Of a DNA stretch of 64,000 nucleotides, positions 10,070 through 18,276 are shown piece after piece; the stretch's first letter is position 1; each line of letters starts with the position of its first letter. The position numbers were made by a program, and so were the translations under genes. This DNA is from Dehalococcoidia bacterium. GTDB lineage: Bacteria > Chloroflexota > Dehalococcoidia > Tepidiformales > Tepidiformaceae. The stretch spans positions 62,001 through 126,000 of the forward strand of contig PQAO01000032.1 of assembly GCA_003104995.1 (NCBI GenBank). Reading direction: 5' to 3'. The notes below the pieces were generated by a model. That model was given only the letters and a program-made list of their open reading frames with translations, had not been told where the DNA came from and did not search any database.

Positions 10070-12052
10070 TCAGTCGGTGGTCAGCCCCAGGCCCCGCAGG
10101 AACGCCGCGTTGTTCGGCTCCCGCCCGAGGAAGTCTCGCACCAGCTGACTGCCGTCCACCGTCCCGCCCCGCTCCAGGATGGTCTTCCGGTAGTGCATGC
10201 CCGTGGTCGTGTCCAGCGGGTTCGTGGCTTCGAAACGCGTGTACATGTCGTCCCCGAACACATGCGACCACAGGTATCCGTAGTACCCGGCGTCGTACCC
10301 GAACAGGTGCCCGAACCCGGATTGGAAGTGCGTCCCCTCTGTGTACGGGAACGCCGTGATCCCGTGCAGTTCGCGCACCGTTGCCGTCGAATCACCGCCA
10401 AACCCGGGCGTGTGGTACGTCAGGTCCAGCGTCGCAAAGAACAGCTGCCGCAGAGTCATCACCCCGCTGTTCAGGTTCTTCGCCGCGACCATCGCATCGA
10501 CCAGCCCCTGCGGGAGCGGCTCCCCCGTTTCGAAGTGCCGCGAGAACCCCGCGAGTACGCGCGGCTCCCAACACCAGTGCTCCAGCATCTGGCTCGGCGC
10601 CTCCACGAAGTCGCGCTCCGTCTGCGTCCCGCTGAAGCGCGCCCGCCGCGCCCGCGTCAACGTCTGGTGCATGATGTGCCCGAACTCGTGGAAGAACGTC
10701 ACCACTTCGGTGTGCCGCAGCAGCGAAGGCTGCGTCGCCGCCGGCTTTGTGAAGTTCGCGACGATGGCGCTCACCGGCTGCTGGTAGCCCCCGTCCGCCA
10801 GCACCCGCCCCCGCCGCAGCGTGAACGCCGCCGCGTGCCCGTACTTGTTCGGCCGCGGGAACAGATCCATGTAGAAGCGCGCGAAAGGCTCGCCCCCGCT
10901 CGCCTCGGCGATGTCGAACGCCCGCACGTCAGCGTGCCAGCGCGCCGCCGCCGGCGCCTCCATGAACCGCACGCCCAGCAACGTCTGGTACACGTCGAAC
11001 AGCCCCGCGATCACCGCATCCAGCGGGAAGTACTTTGCCACCTCGAAGTCGTCCACCGCGTACTTCGTCTTCAACAGCTCGTTGTGGTAGTACCGCCAGT
11101 CCCAGATGTCGACCTCTCCGCTTCCGGTCCGCTCCTTCGCCAGCGCACGCATCTCCTCCAGGTCCGCGGCCGCCTTCACCGCCACCTTCCCCCGCAAGTC
11201 CGTCAAGAACGCCTCGACCGCCTCCCGAGTACCCGCCATCCGCACCTCGGTCCGGTATGCCGCCCACGAGTCATACCCCAGCAACCGCGCGACCTCGGTC
11301 CGCGCCTGGATCGCCCGCTCCAGTACGGTCACGTTCTCCGCCCCGCCCTTGCGCTGGTCCTTCTCGAACAGCTCCCGCCGCAGAGCCCCGTCCGGCGAGT
11401 TCGCCATGAAAGGCTGGATCTCCGGGTAGTCAAGCGACACCCGGTACTTCGTCACTCCGCCCTCGTCGACCTTCGTCAGGTTCTCGATCCATGCATCCGG
11501 CAGCCCCGCCAGTTGCTCCCGCTCCACGACGATCCCGTCTTCGTAGTCGTCGATGTTCTTCCGGAACTGCACGTCCAGTTCCACCAGCTCGTCGAACAGC
11601 GCCCGCACGCGCTGCCGCTGCTCCGCGGGCAGGTCGAACCCGTTCCGCCGGTAGTCCCGTAATTCGTGTGCCAGCCAGCGCGCGTCCTCGCCGCTAAGCC
11701 CACCCGCTTCCGCCGTACCCGCGAATGCCTTGATCGCCGCGTACAGGTCCTCCCGGAACGACAGCCCCACCATGTACTTGTCGAGCTTCTCGTCCCACTC
11801 CCTCGCGGCTGCCCGCAGTGCGTCGTCCGCCGAGACATACGCCATGAACGCGTACTGCCCCGATGCCTGCGACACCGGCTCGACCGCCTCCTCGAGCGCC
11901 AGCAGCGTGTTGGCGAATGTCCTCTGCCCATCCGGCACCGCCACGATCGCCGCGATGCTCGCGTCGCAGGCGCGCATTGCCGCCTCGCACGCTTCTCCAA
12001 GCTGCGCCGGCGTCAGCTCTCCGAAATTCACAAGGTCCAGCGATCCAGCCAT
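10070..12052 (-). CDS. M3-family zinc oligopeptidase
   Basis: A 660-residue thimet-oligopeptidase-like metallopeptidase that cuts short peptides in the cytoplasm. HEFGHIMHQTL near residue 450 is the zinc-binding HExxH helix, and EAPSQMLEHW about 28 residues later supplies the third ligand Glu. Length, helical N-terminal half and the C-terminal FGYDAGYYGYLWSHVF stretch all fit M3A. ATG 12052 is preceded by GGGAGGG; a TAGAAT -10 box lies about 30 nt upstream, so this mRNA has a short leader. No signal peptide is seen. Confidence 0.94.
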   Translation of the reverse strand: MAGSLDLVNFGELTPAQLGEACEAAMRACDASIAAIVAVPDGQRTFANTLLALEEAVEPVSQASGQYAFMAYVSADDALRAAAREWDEKLDKYMVGLSFREDLYAAIKAFAGTAEAGGLSGEDARWLAHELRDYRRNGFDLPAEQRQRVRALFDELVELDVQFRKNIDDYEDGIVVEREQLAGLPDAWIENLTKVDEGGVTKYRVSLDYPEIQPFMANSPDGALRRELFEKDQRKGGAENVTVLERAIQARTEVARLLGYDSWAAYRTEVRMAGTREAVEAFLTDLRGKVAVKAAADLEEMRALAKERTGSGEVDIWDWRYYHNELLKTKYAVDDFEVAKYFPLDAVIAGLFDVYQTLLGVRFMEAPAAARWHADVRAFDIAEASGGEPFARFYMDLFPRPNKYGHAAAFTLRRGRVLADGGYQQPVSAIVANFTKPAATQPSLLRHTEVVTFFHEFGHIMHQTLTRARRARFSGTQTERDFVEAPSQMLEHWCWEPRVLAGFSRHFETGEPLPQGLVDAMVAAKNLNSGVMTLRQLFFATLDLTYHTPGFGGDSTATVRELHGITAFPYTEGTHFQSGFGHLFGYDAGYYGYLWSHVFGDDMYTRFEATNPLDTTTGMHYRKTILERGGTVDGSQLVRDFLGREPNNAAFLRGLGLTTD

Positions 12053-12093
12053 CGGCCGCCCTCCCGGGTCAGGTGACCGCCAATTCTAGCGGC

Positions 12094-12957
12094 CTACGAC
12101 ATTGAGTTCGCCTGCAGGTGCCGCAGGATCGCCTCGCTCACTTCCGCGTACTTCTCCTGGATTAGCCAGTGCCCCGCGTCCAGTTCGACAAAGGTGTACG
12201 GGCCCTTCATGTACTTCGCGCCTGCTTCCACGCCCACCCGCCCGATCGCGGAGTCCTGGTTGCCCCACACCAGCAGCGTCGGTGTGGTCACGTCCCCGAA
12301 TATCGCGTCCGGCTCGATGCCGCCCGACCCGCGGTACCAGTTCAGCGCTCCCGTGAGCGCACCCGGCTGGCTGAACACGGAAAGATACTCCGCCTTCTCC
12401 TCTTCCGAGCTCGCGCTCCAGACATTCTTCAACCCGGCGAAGTCGTTCGCCGAAAGCGCCGCCTCCGCCACGCCCGGCTCCTGGAAGAACGTGATGTACT
12501 GGCTCCGCTGCGCCTGGTCGGCGTCCTCCCGGATCGCCGCCCCGAACGCCGCAACATGCGGCACGGAAAGCGCCGACCAACTCGCGATCCGTTCGGGGTG
12601 CAAGGCCACCGCCGCCCAGCCCGCTCCCGCCCCCCAGTCGTGCCCCACCAGGTGGAACCGTTCGGCTCCCCACGCGTCCGCCAGCCCGAAAACGTCCCCG
12701 GCAAGGTCCCGGTACGTGTAGCGCTCCTTGCCTTCGGGCCGTGCCCCGGGGCTGTACCCTCGCTGGTCCGGAGCCATGCAGCGGTACCCCGCGGCTTCTA
12801 GCTTCGGCAGCAGGCCCACCCACATATGGGAGGTCTCCGGGAACCCGTGCAACAGCATCACGGGCTCGCCCGCCTCACCGGCGAACCGGCTCCGGAACGT
12901 CATGCCGCTGGCGGCAACTTCGCGAATGGTCGTGGGCACGGGGCACTCCTCGGTCAT
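12094..12957 (-). CDS. Alpha/beta hydrolase, epoxide hydrolase-like
   Basis: A 287-residue cytosolic hydrolase. HGFPETSHMW supplies the oxyanion HG motif (near 37), GHDWGAGAGW has Asp as the nucleophile (near 106), and the late AGHWLIQEKYAEV carries the catalytic His. An Asp nucleophile points to epoxide hydrolases or haloalkane dehalogenases rather than Ser esterases. The cap region has the family's long helices. The natural substrate is unknown. It is divergent from the toxin-antitoxin genes, with its own -10 box. Confidence 0.88.
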   Translation of the reverse strand: MTEECPVPTTIREVAASGMTFRSRFAGEAGEPVMLLHGFPETSHMWVGLLPKLEAAGYRCMAPDQRGYSPGARPEGKERYTYRDLAGDVFGLADAWGAERFHLVGHDWGAGAGWAAVALHPERIASWSALSVPHVAAFGAAIREDADQAQRSQYITFFQEPGVAEAALSANDFAGLKNVWSASSEEEKAEYLSVFSQPGALTGALNWYRGSGGIEPDAIFGDVTTPTLLVWGNQDSAIGRVGVEAGAKYMKGPYTFVELDAGHWLIQEKYAEVSEAILRHLQANSMS

Positions 12958-12967
12958 GAGTTTCGGG

Positions 12968-12973
12968 AGTGTA
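12968..12973 (-). promoter_or_regulatory. -10 box of the alpha/beta hydrolase gene
   Basis: TACACT, 10 nt before ATG 12957. It sits back to back with the antitoxin promoter, 27 bp away. Confidence 0.5.
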
Positions 12974-13000
12974 GCGGACCTGGAGGACGGACGCTGGTGG

Positions 13001-13006
13001 TATCAT
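13001..13006 (+). promoter_or_regulatory. -10 box of the toxin-antitoxin operon
   Basis: TATCAT, 6 nt before ATG 13013; transcription should start at the ATG itself. Confidence 0.55.
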
Positions 13007-13012
13007 TTTCCC

Positions 13013-13246
13013 ATGGTGACGAAGCTGGCCGAGGCGATTGCGCGTATCCAGGAACTCGACGAAGAGAGCCAGGAGATGTGGGGCGCCTGGATCCTCGAGG
13101 GGATCGAGTCGGAGCGGAAGTGGGACGAGCTCTTTGCCACGAGCCAGGACTTGCTGGAAGAAATGGCCGACAGGGCGCTGGCTGAGGAGAAGGCAGGCCT
13201 CACGGAAGACCTGACGGAAGCCGACTTTGCACTCCAAGAGGAGTAA
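13013..13246 (+). CDS. Putative antitoxin of a RelE/ParE-type pair
   Basis: A 77-residue acidic, mostly helical protein (AEAIARIQELDEESQEMWGAW region, then WDELFATSQDLLEEMADRALAEEKAG). The pattern matches small antitoxins found just upstream of RelE/ParE toxins; no clear DNA-binding fold can be assigned. The toxin gene overlaps its 3' end by 20 nt, giving the antitoxin-first order typical of type II modules. A -10 box directly precedes the ATG. The pair is probably self-regulating. Confidence 0.75.
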   Translation: MVTKLAEAIARIQELDEESQEMWGAWILEGIESERKWDELFATSQDLLEEMADRALAEEKAGLTEDLTEADFALQEE

Positions 13247-13496
13247 GGAGTTCCGGGCAATGCTCCGGGGACTGCCCCCGGACGCACGCCGCCAGGCCCT
13301 TGCGGCATACCGTTTGTTCCGCGAGGACCCGTTTCACAAAGGGCTACAGTTCAAGCGGATCGGGCAACGGCGCAACATCTGGTCCGTGCGAGTGGGGCTC
13401 CACTACCGCGCCGTCGGTGAACGAAACGACGATCGAATCCTCTGGTACTGGATCGGCACCCACGCCGAGTACGACCGGTTGCTCGGCCGGCACTGA
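13227..13496 (+). CDS. RelE/ParE-family toxin
   Basis: An 89-residue basic protein with the RelE/ParE fold pattern: KEFRAMLRGLP helix, AYRLFREDPFHKGLQFKRI, then the beta-strand core WSVRVGLHYRAVGER and the terminal WIGTHAEYDRLL, a hallmark of this superfamily. Such toxins cut mRNA on the ribosome or poison gyrase; which applies here cannot be told. The start is taken as TTG 13227, overlapping the antitoxin; ATG 13260 would remove the first conserved helix. Some residues of the RelE mRNase triad are not obvious. Confidence 0.82.
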   Translation: MHSKRSKEFRAMLRGLPPDARRQALAAYRLFREDPFHKGLQFKRIGQRRNIWSVRVGLHYRAVGERNDDRILWYWIGTHAEYDRLLGRH

Positions 13497-13636
13497 TTAG
13501 CTGAGTTCAGCCCATTGCCTACTCCATCGTGGCTGGCGTATCTCCAAAGTAGATACGGAGACGGCCAACGAAAACCAGAGTCCAGAAATGGGGCAACGGC
13601 CTCGCGGTGAGGATCCTGTCATGGAACGGCACCAGA

Positions 13637-13666
13637 GGGGCGCCTTTCGGCGCCCCTCGTTCTTTG
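13637..13666 (+). terminator. Intrinsic terminator after the toxin gene
   Basis: Perfect 8-bp stem GGGGCGCC/GGCGCCCC with a TTTC loop (13637-13656), followed by a moderately T-rich tail (TCGTTCTTT) on the plus strand. It lies between convergent genes and may stop both; the minus-strand tail is not T-rich. Confidence 0.6.
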
Positions 13667-13682
13667 TGAGCCCGTTCCGCCC

Positions 13683-15338
13683 CTACCGCGTCAGCCACGC
13701 GAACTGCTGCGGCTTCCGCTGGCTCGTCGCGCTGATCATAATGTTCACGATCGCCGGCTTGTCCGCCTTTATCGCCTCCTCCAATGCCGGCCGCAGCTGG
13801 CTCGGCTCAGTCACGAAGTAGCCCTTGCCGCCGTAGATCTCCGCCATCTTCTCGTAATGCGCGTTCGGCGTGTACGCGCTCGGCGGCACCCGCGTCGGGT
13901 CGAGCGTGTCGGGGCCGCCGCCGATGCCGTTGTTGTTGATGATGATGAACGTGATGTTCTTCATCCCGTAGCGCGCCGCGGTCTCCACTTCCATCCCGCT
14001 AAACCCGAAAGCCGAGTCCCCTTCGATGCAGAACACGTGTTTGTCCGGGTGCACCGCCGCCGCGGCGATCGCCTGCCCCAGGCCCACACCCATCGTCCCG
14101 AAGCTCCCCGCGTCCAGCCGGTGCCGCGGCAGGAAGTTCGGCATCAGCGTCCGCCCGATGTCCATCGTGCTCGCGCCTTCGTTCTGGATGATCGCGTCGT
14201 TCGGAATCAGGTCCCGAATCTCCCGGTACACCCGGTAATAGCTCATCGGCACCGACTCATCGGCCATCATTTCGGCCACCGTCGCGCCGTTCTCATCGAT
14301 CTTCTTCCGCAGTCCGGTCCACCACGTTGTCTCCGAGGGGTACTGCCACGGCTGTTGCTTGAGCGACGCGTTCAGTTGCGTGGTGATCGCCTTCGCGTCC
14401 CCCACCAGCGCAACCTCGGTCGGCACGTTCGTCCCGATCTCTTCCGCCGAGATGTCCATCTGGATCACCCGCACCTTCGGGTCGAACCGCGGGGGATGGC
14501 CGAAGTGCATCATCCAGTTGAGCCGGGCTCCCATGAGCAGGATCACGTCGGCGCCCAGGAGCGCGGCTGACCGCGCCGGCGCGATCGACAGCGGGTGGTC
14601 GTCGGGCATAACCCCCTTGCCCATCGGCGATGCCAGGTACGGCAGCTGTGTCGTCTCCAGAAACTCCCGTACCTCGTTCTCCGCGCGCGAATACGCCGCA
14701 CCTTTCCCGACGATCACCAGCGGGCGCTCGGCGCTCTTCAGCGCCGCCATCGCCGCGTCGATGCTCTCCTGCGGCGCCATCATCCGCGGTGCATCCGGGC
14801 ACCTGGGCGGGAAATGCACGTCTTCCTCTTCCATCGCCCCCGTGATGATGTCCCCGGGGAGGTCCAGGTACACCGCTCCGGGACGGCCGTAGATGGAAGT
14901 CCGGACTGCCTGCTCCACGTAGAACGGCAGCCGCGCCAGGCTGTCCGGCCGCGCGCAGTACTTTGCGAACGGCCGCGCCGCCTCGATCTGTGGAGCCTCC
15001 TGGAATGCCCCCTGGCCGTTCTGGTACGAGTCGTTTGCGCCACCGATCAGGATCATCGGCCAGCAGTTCGACCACGCGTTCGCCATCCCGGCAACTCCGT
15101 GGATCATCCCCGGGCCCGAAACCCCAAGGCACACGCCCGGCCGCCCGGTGAGGTATCCCACCGCTGCCGCTGCGTAGCTCGCCGACTGCTCGTTCCGGAA
15201 CCCGTAAAATTTGATCCCCTCCCGCTGCGCGAACATCGCAATCGGGATCACCGGGATACCCACGATCCCGAACATGTACTCCACGCCCTGCTGCTTCAGT
15301 GCCCGCGCGACGATCTGTGCGCCCGTAATCTGACCCAT
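13683..15338 (-). CDS. ThDP enzyme: 2-hydroxyacyl-CoA lyase/oxalyl-CoA decarboxylase-like
   Basis: A 551-residue enzyme with the three ThDP domains. The N-terminal domain has FGIVGIPV and FRNEQSASYAAAAVGYLTG with the conserved Glu that activates ThDP; the cofactor motif GDSAFGFSGMEVETAARYGMK...NNNG lies near 445-475. The GRPGVCLGVSGPG and GGANDSYQNGQGAFQEAPQIEA segments and the C-terminal FAWLTR end match 2-hydroxyacyl-CoA lyases and oxalyl-CoA decarboxylases better than acetolactate synthase. Either activity releases formyl-CoA; three family III CoA-transferase genes in the window could supply or use such CoA esters. ATG 15338 follows a GAGG Shine-Dalgarno. Confidence 0.85.
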   Translation of the reverse strand: MGQITGAQIVARALKQQGVEYMFGIVGIPVIPIAMFAQREGIKFYGFRNEQSASYAAAAVGYLTGRPGVCLGVSGPGMIHGVAGMANAWSNCWPMILIGGANDSYQNGQGAFQEAPQIEAARPFAKYCARPDSLARLPFYVEQAVRTSIYGRPGAVYLDLPGDIITGAMEEEDVHFPPRCPDAPRMMAPQESIDAAMAALKSAERPLVIVGKGAAYSRAENEVREFLETTQLPYLASPMGKGVMPDDHPLSIAPARSAALLGADVILLMGARLNWMMHFGHPPRFDPKVRVIQMDISAEEIGTNVPTEVALVGDAKAITTQLNASLKQQPWQYPSETTWWTGLRKKIDENGATVAEMMADESVPMSYYRVYREIRDLIPNDAIIQNEGASTMDIGRTLMPNFLPRHRLDAGSFGTMGVGLGQAIAAAAVHPDKHVFCIEGDSAFGFSGMEVETAARYGMKNITFIIINNNGIGGGPDTLDPTRVPPSAYTPNAHYEKMAEIYGGKGYFVTEPSQLRPALEEAIKADKPAIVNIMISATSQRKPQQFAWLTR

Positions 15339-15412
15339 GAGTCTGCCTCGATGCTTGTATGTAGTGCCCGCGAATCATACGGGAACGCCCACCCGCTCGC
15401 CCGGCAGAAGTC

Positions 15413-16660
15413 TCACTCTCCGCTCTCGCGCTCCAGCACCGCCAGCGCCACGTCCAGGTCCGCCACCGTGGTTACGTCCCGCATCACCGCGAGGAACCTC
15501 CCGACGTCCCCCGTCAGTTCCCACACCCGGTTCACCTTCGGCCCAACCGGGCTCGACGATTGCGGGCTGTCCGCATACGTACCGTAAAACGCGAAGTACG
15601 CCTGGTTGATCTTCCGGATGGTGATCCCGTGCTCGTTCAGGAAAACCCGCTTCGCCTCCATGGTTGCCTCCGCCTCCTCCACCTGCCCCTCCGCCAGCAG
15701 CGCGTCCACCTGCACCCGCAACTCCCGCATCTCCTTGTTGAAGTCGACATCACTCGCCGGCCTTGCGGGCGCCCGCCCATCTTCGCCGTCCGCGAACTCC
15801 ACCGGGTACTTTGCGTTCACCAGTTTCGCGATTTCGCGCCCTGCGAGGTCCGCCGTCGTCTCGTTCAGGGTCTCCGCATCCCCGCCCTTCCCCCACTGCC
15901 GCCCCAGCGGATAGAACGCCAGGTAGTGGTGCACCCATTCGTGCGCCGCCGTCTCCAGGATCGACCCGTACGCCCGGTCGTCCCGCACGATCGCCGGGTA
16001 CGCCGCCAGCCCACCGATGGAAATCACCAGCGATGCTACGTTCTCGCTGTCCGTCCGCTCCTCGATGTGCTGGATGTCTCGCAGCGAAAGGTCGCTCTTT
16101 AGCAGCGTGTCGCCCTTCCGCTCAATCCGATCCCTCGGCGAACGCACCAGCAGCCGCGGGGGGCTGGTCAGTTCAAAGTTCACCGGGGGCCAGGTCAGCC
16201 GCACGCTCGTGAACAGCGGCAGTGCCCGCCGCAACCCTGCAGCGGCCACCGCCTCGTCGATGCGCTGCTCAATCGTTCGCTCCACGTCGTTCTCGTACGT
16301 CGCCCGTTCGTTCTCCAGCGTCTCGATGAGCCCGAGGTCCGGCTCCGCCGGTTCACTCGCCGCCCGTATCTGGCTCGTCAGCCGGAAGTACGCCGTCAGC
16401 GCTTCATCGCCCGCCGTCTCGCCCGGGTCGGGCCCAATCCCTACCAGCGAAAACGCGGTACCCAGGAGCGTGTCCGCCTGCCACTTCCACAGGTGGTACT
16501 CATACCCCGAGAGCGCCCCCCGCGGATAGAACGCACTCACGAGCAGCCCGAGCACGATCCCCGCCACACCCGCCCCGTTGACCGCGATCATCCACCATGG
16601 CGGACGCCATGGCCGGTACTCCACATAGGGTGCCGGCATCACCGGCCGCAGTCTTGCCAT
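15413..16660 (-). CDS. Membrane-anchored HEXXH metalloprotease, unknown family
   Basis: A 415-residue protein with one N-terminal membrane helix (about 25-45, WMIAVNGAGVAGIVLGLLVSA). The remainder should face outside. HEWVHHYL near residue 243 is a zinc-binding HExxH, and LNETTADLAGRE about 22 residues later fits the gluzincin third ligand in NExxA. A charged coiled-coil-like region follows (about 305-350). ATG 16660 is chosen because a TAGAGT -10 box ends 7 nt upstream; a GTG at 16669 would overlap that box. Substrate and partners are unknown. Confidence 0.72.
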   Translation of the reverse strand: MARLRPVMPAPYVEYRPWRPPWWMIAVNGAGVAGIVLGLLVSAFYPRGALSGYEYHLWKWQADTLLGTAFSLVGIGPDPGETAGDEALTAYFRLTSQIRAASEPAEPDLGLIETLENERATYENDVERTIEQRIDEAVAAAGLRRALPLFTSVRLTWPPVNFELTSPPRLLVRSPRDRIERKGDTLLKSDLSLRDIQHIEERTDSENVASLVISIGGLAAYPAIVRDDRAYGSILETAAHEWVHHYLAFYPLGRQWGKGGDAETLNETTADLAGREIAKLVNAKYPVEFADGEDGRAPARPASDVDFNKEMRELRVQVDALLAEGQVEEAEATMEAKRVFLNEHGITIRKINQAYFAFYGTYADSPQSSSPVGPKVNRVWELTGDVGRFLAVMRDVTTVADLDVALAVLERESGE

Positions 16661-16667
16661 CGCCGTC

Positions 16668-16673
16668 ACTCTA
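16668..16673 (-). promoter_or_regulatory. -10 box of the metalloprotease gene
   Basis: TAGAGT, 7 nt before ATG 16660; it decides between two possible start codons. Confidence 0.5.
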
Positions 16674-16759
16674 CCCGCAGGGACGCCAAGACCGGGTGAA
16701 CCGCTCTGAACCGGTCCGCTATCTTCTTACCTCCGCCGCGCTAGACTGCGAGAGAGTCT

Positions 16760-17344
16760 ATGACCGTGAGTGCGGCTGCCAACATGTCTGACGCCGACCG
16801 CGGGTCCCGCCCCGCACACAGGCTCCACTACGCCTCCTTCGAATCACGCGTGGCCGCCGGCGTCCTCGACGTGCTCGTCATGTTCATTATCGCCGCCCTC
16901 CTTGTGACCGCCGGCGCCCTCATCGTCCTCATTTCTTCTGACTTTGAAAAAGTCGAACCGTCGAGTACCGCCCTGAACGCCTTCTGGATCTGCGTCGGCT
17001 GCATTCCGCCCGCCCTGCTCCTGTACTTCTTCATTGGTTTCGCATGGAAGGGCCAGACCATCGGCGCCTCCGTTATGCAGCTCATGGTCATTCGCTCGGA
17101 CGGACGGCCCCTCGGCGTGCTCGGCGCCATGGCCCGTGTCATTGGCCTCCTGGCCTACGTCCTCATCGCCGGCGCCGGTATCCTCGCCGCCTACACCCTC
17201 CGCGAATCCACCGTTGTCGCCGGCGCCGTCCTTGCGGGCGCCTTTGTCCTCGTCGCCTTTGGCTTCATCTGGGCTGCCTTCGACCGCCACCGCCGCACGC
17301 TTCATGACCGCATCGCCGGGACCATCGTGGTCCGGTTGCTGTAA
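16760..17344 (+). CDS. RDD-family membrane protein
   Basis: A 194-residue protein with about four membrane helices. The RDD signature is present: the first helix begins SRVAAGVLDVLVMFIIAALL with the Arg and Asp, and a later WKGQTIGASVMQLMVIRSDG plus AAFDRHRRTLHDRIAGTIVV gives the second and third conserved sites. RDD proteins are small membrane proteins of mostly unknown role, some tied to ion exchange. A TAGACT box starts 18 nt before ATG 16760. The next membrane-protein gene starts 10 nt after it, so the two form an operon. Confidence 0.85.
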   Translation: MTVSAAANMSDADRGSRPAHRLHYASFESRVAAGVLDVLVMFIIAALLVTAGALIVLISSDFEKVEPSSTALNAFWICVGCIPPALLLYFFIGFAWKGQTIGASVMQLMVIRSDGRPLGVLGAMARVIGLLAYVLIAGAGILAAYTLRESTVVAGAVLAGAFVLVAFGFIWAAFDRHRRTLHDRIAGTIVVRLL

Positions 17345-17354
17345 CCTCACGCCC

Positions 17355-18260
17355 GTGCACCCAACCGACGAATACGACCGCACCTCCCTGCGCGACCGCG
17401 TCTATGGGCAGGCCACCGTCACCCACGAAGGCCGCCGCTCACTCGTGGGCAGCCTCTTCACCATCTCCATCTTCCTCCTGCTCGTGAGCTTCAGCGTTCG
17501 CCAGGTCACCGCTCCCGGCAACGCCACAGGCGTCCTCCAAAGCGGCATCGCCGTCGTGACTGACGTCAACCAGCTTGTCGCCGACGATGCCCCCCGCGCC
17601 CGCGATCTCGCCCGAAACTCCGACGATCAGGTCTTTGCCCTCCCCGGTTACCCTCTCGATATCGCACTCTCCCGCTCCGAGCTCCTCGACCTCGACAACG
17701 AGCAACTCACCGGGCTCATCCTCGAGCGCTCCGCTGCCCTCGTTTACGCCGACGGCCTCCGGGCGTTCGACCGCACAGGCGAGCAGTCCTTCAACCGTTT
17801 CTCTTCCCAGGGCCTCATCGAACTGGCCGTCTCCCAGGTCTCCCAGTCCACCTACGACCGGGCCACCATCGCTAGCCTCATCTTTGCTCTCGCTACCGCG
17901 GCGTTCGGTGCGCTCCTCACCGCCAGTGCTGAAGGGTGGGGCCGCCTAAAGGGACTCGGCCTTGCAACCGCCGTCGGTGCCGTCCCGGGGGTGCTGGTCT
18001 TCGGCGCGCTCTACTGGATCGTCGGCAGGCTCGGCGGCGGCGACCCGTTCGAATCCGATTTCCGCGAGATTACCCGGGCTGTCTTCCAGGTCCCGCTCCG
18101 CAACTTCGGCATCGTCGTTGTCACCGGCGCGGTCATGGTTGCTGGTTCCCTCGGCTTCTCCTTCCTGGACCGGCGCCTCACACGCGCCGCCCCCGAACCT
18201 CCGGCCACCGATAATCCCGGGTACGACGATTTCGCCACCGACCCCACCCCGGCCGATTGA
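17355..18260 (+). CDS. Membrane protein of unknown function
   Basis: A 301-residue protein starting at GTG 17355. It has one helix near residue 35-50 (GSLFTISIFLLLVSFSV), an extracytoplasmic region of about 120 residues, then three helices (about 175-195, 205-230 and 255-275) and a Pro/Asp-rich tail. No family was recognised. The layout of one helix, a soluble loop and a membrane bundle suggests a sensor or anchor. It follows the RDD gene and converges on mfd with a 16-nt gap. Confidence 0.72.
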   Translation: MHPTDEYDRTSLRDRVYGQATVTHEGRRSLVGSLFTISIFLLLVSFSVRQVTAPGNATGVLQSGIAVVTDVNQLVADDAPRARDLARNSDDQVFALPGYPLDIALSRSELLDLDNEQLTGLILERSAALVYADGLRAFDRTGEQSFNRFSSQGLIELAVSQVSQSTYDRATIASLIFALATAAFGALLTASAEGWGRLKGLGLATAVGAVPGVLVFGALYWIVGRLGGGDPFESDFREITRAVFQVPLRNFGIVVVTGAVMVAGSLGFSFLDRRLTRAAPEPPATDNPGYDDFATDPTPAD

Positions 18261-18276
18261 CGATTCGTTCCGTCAT

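Noticed and set aside
13540..13570. Short inverted repeat GTATCT/AGATAC after the toxin gene
   Set aside because: Six base pairs only; too weak beside the stronger hairpin at 13637.
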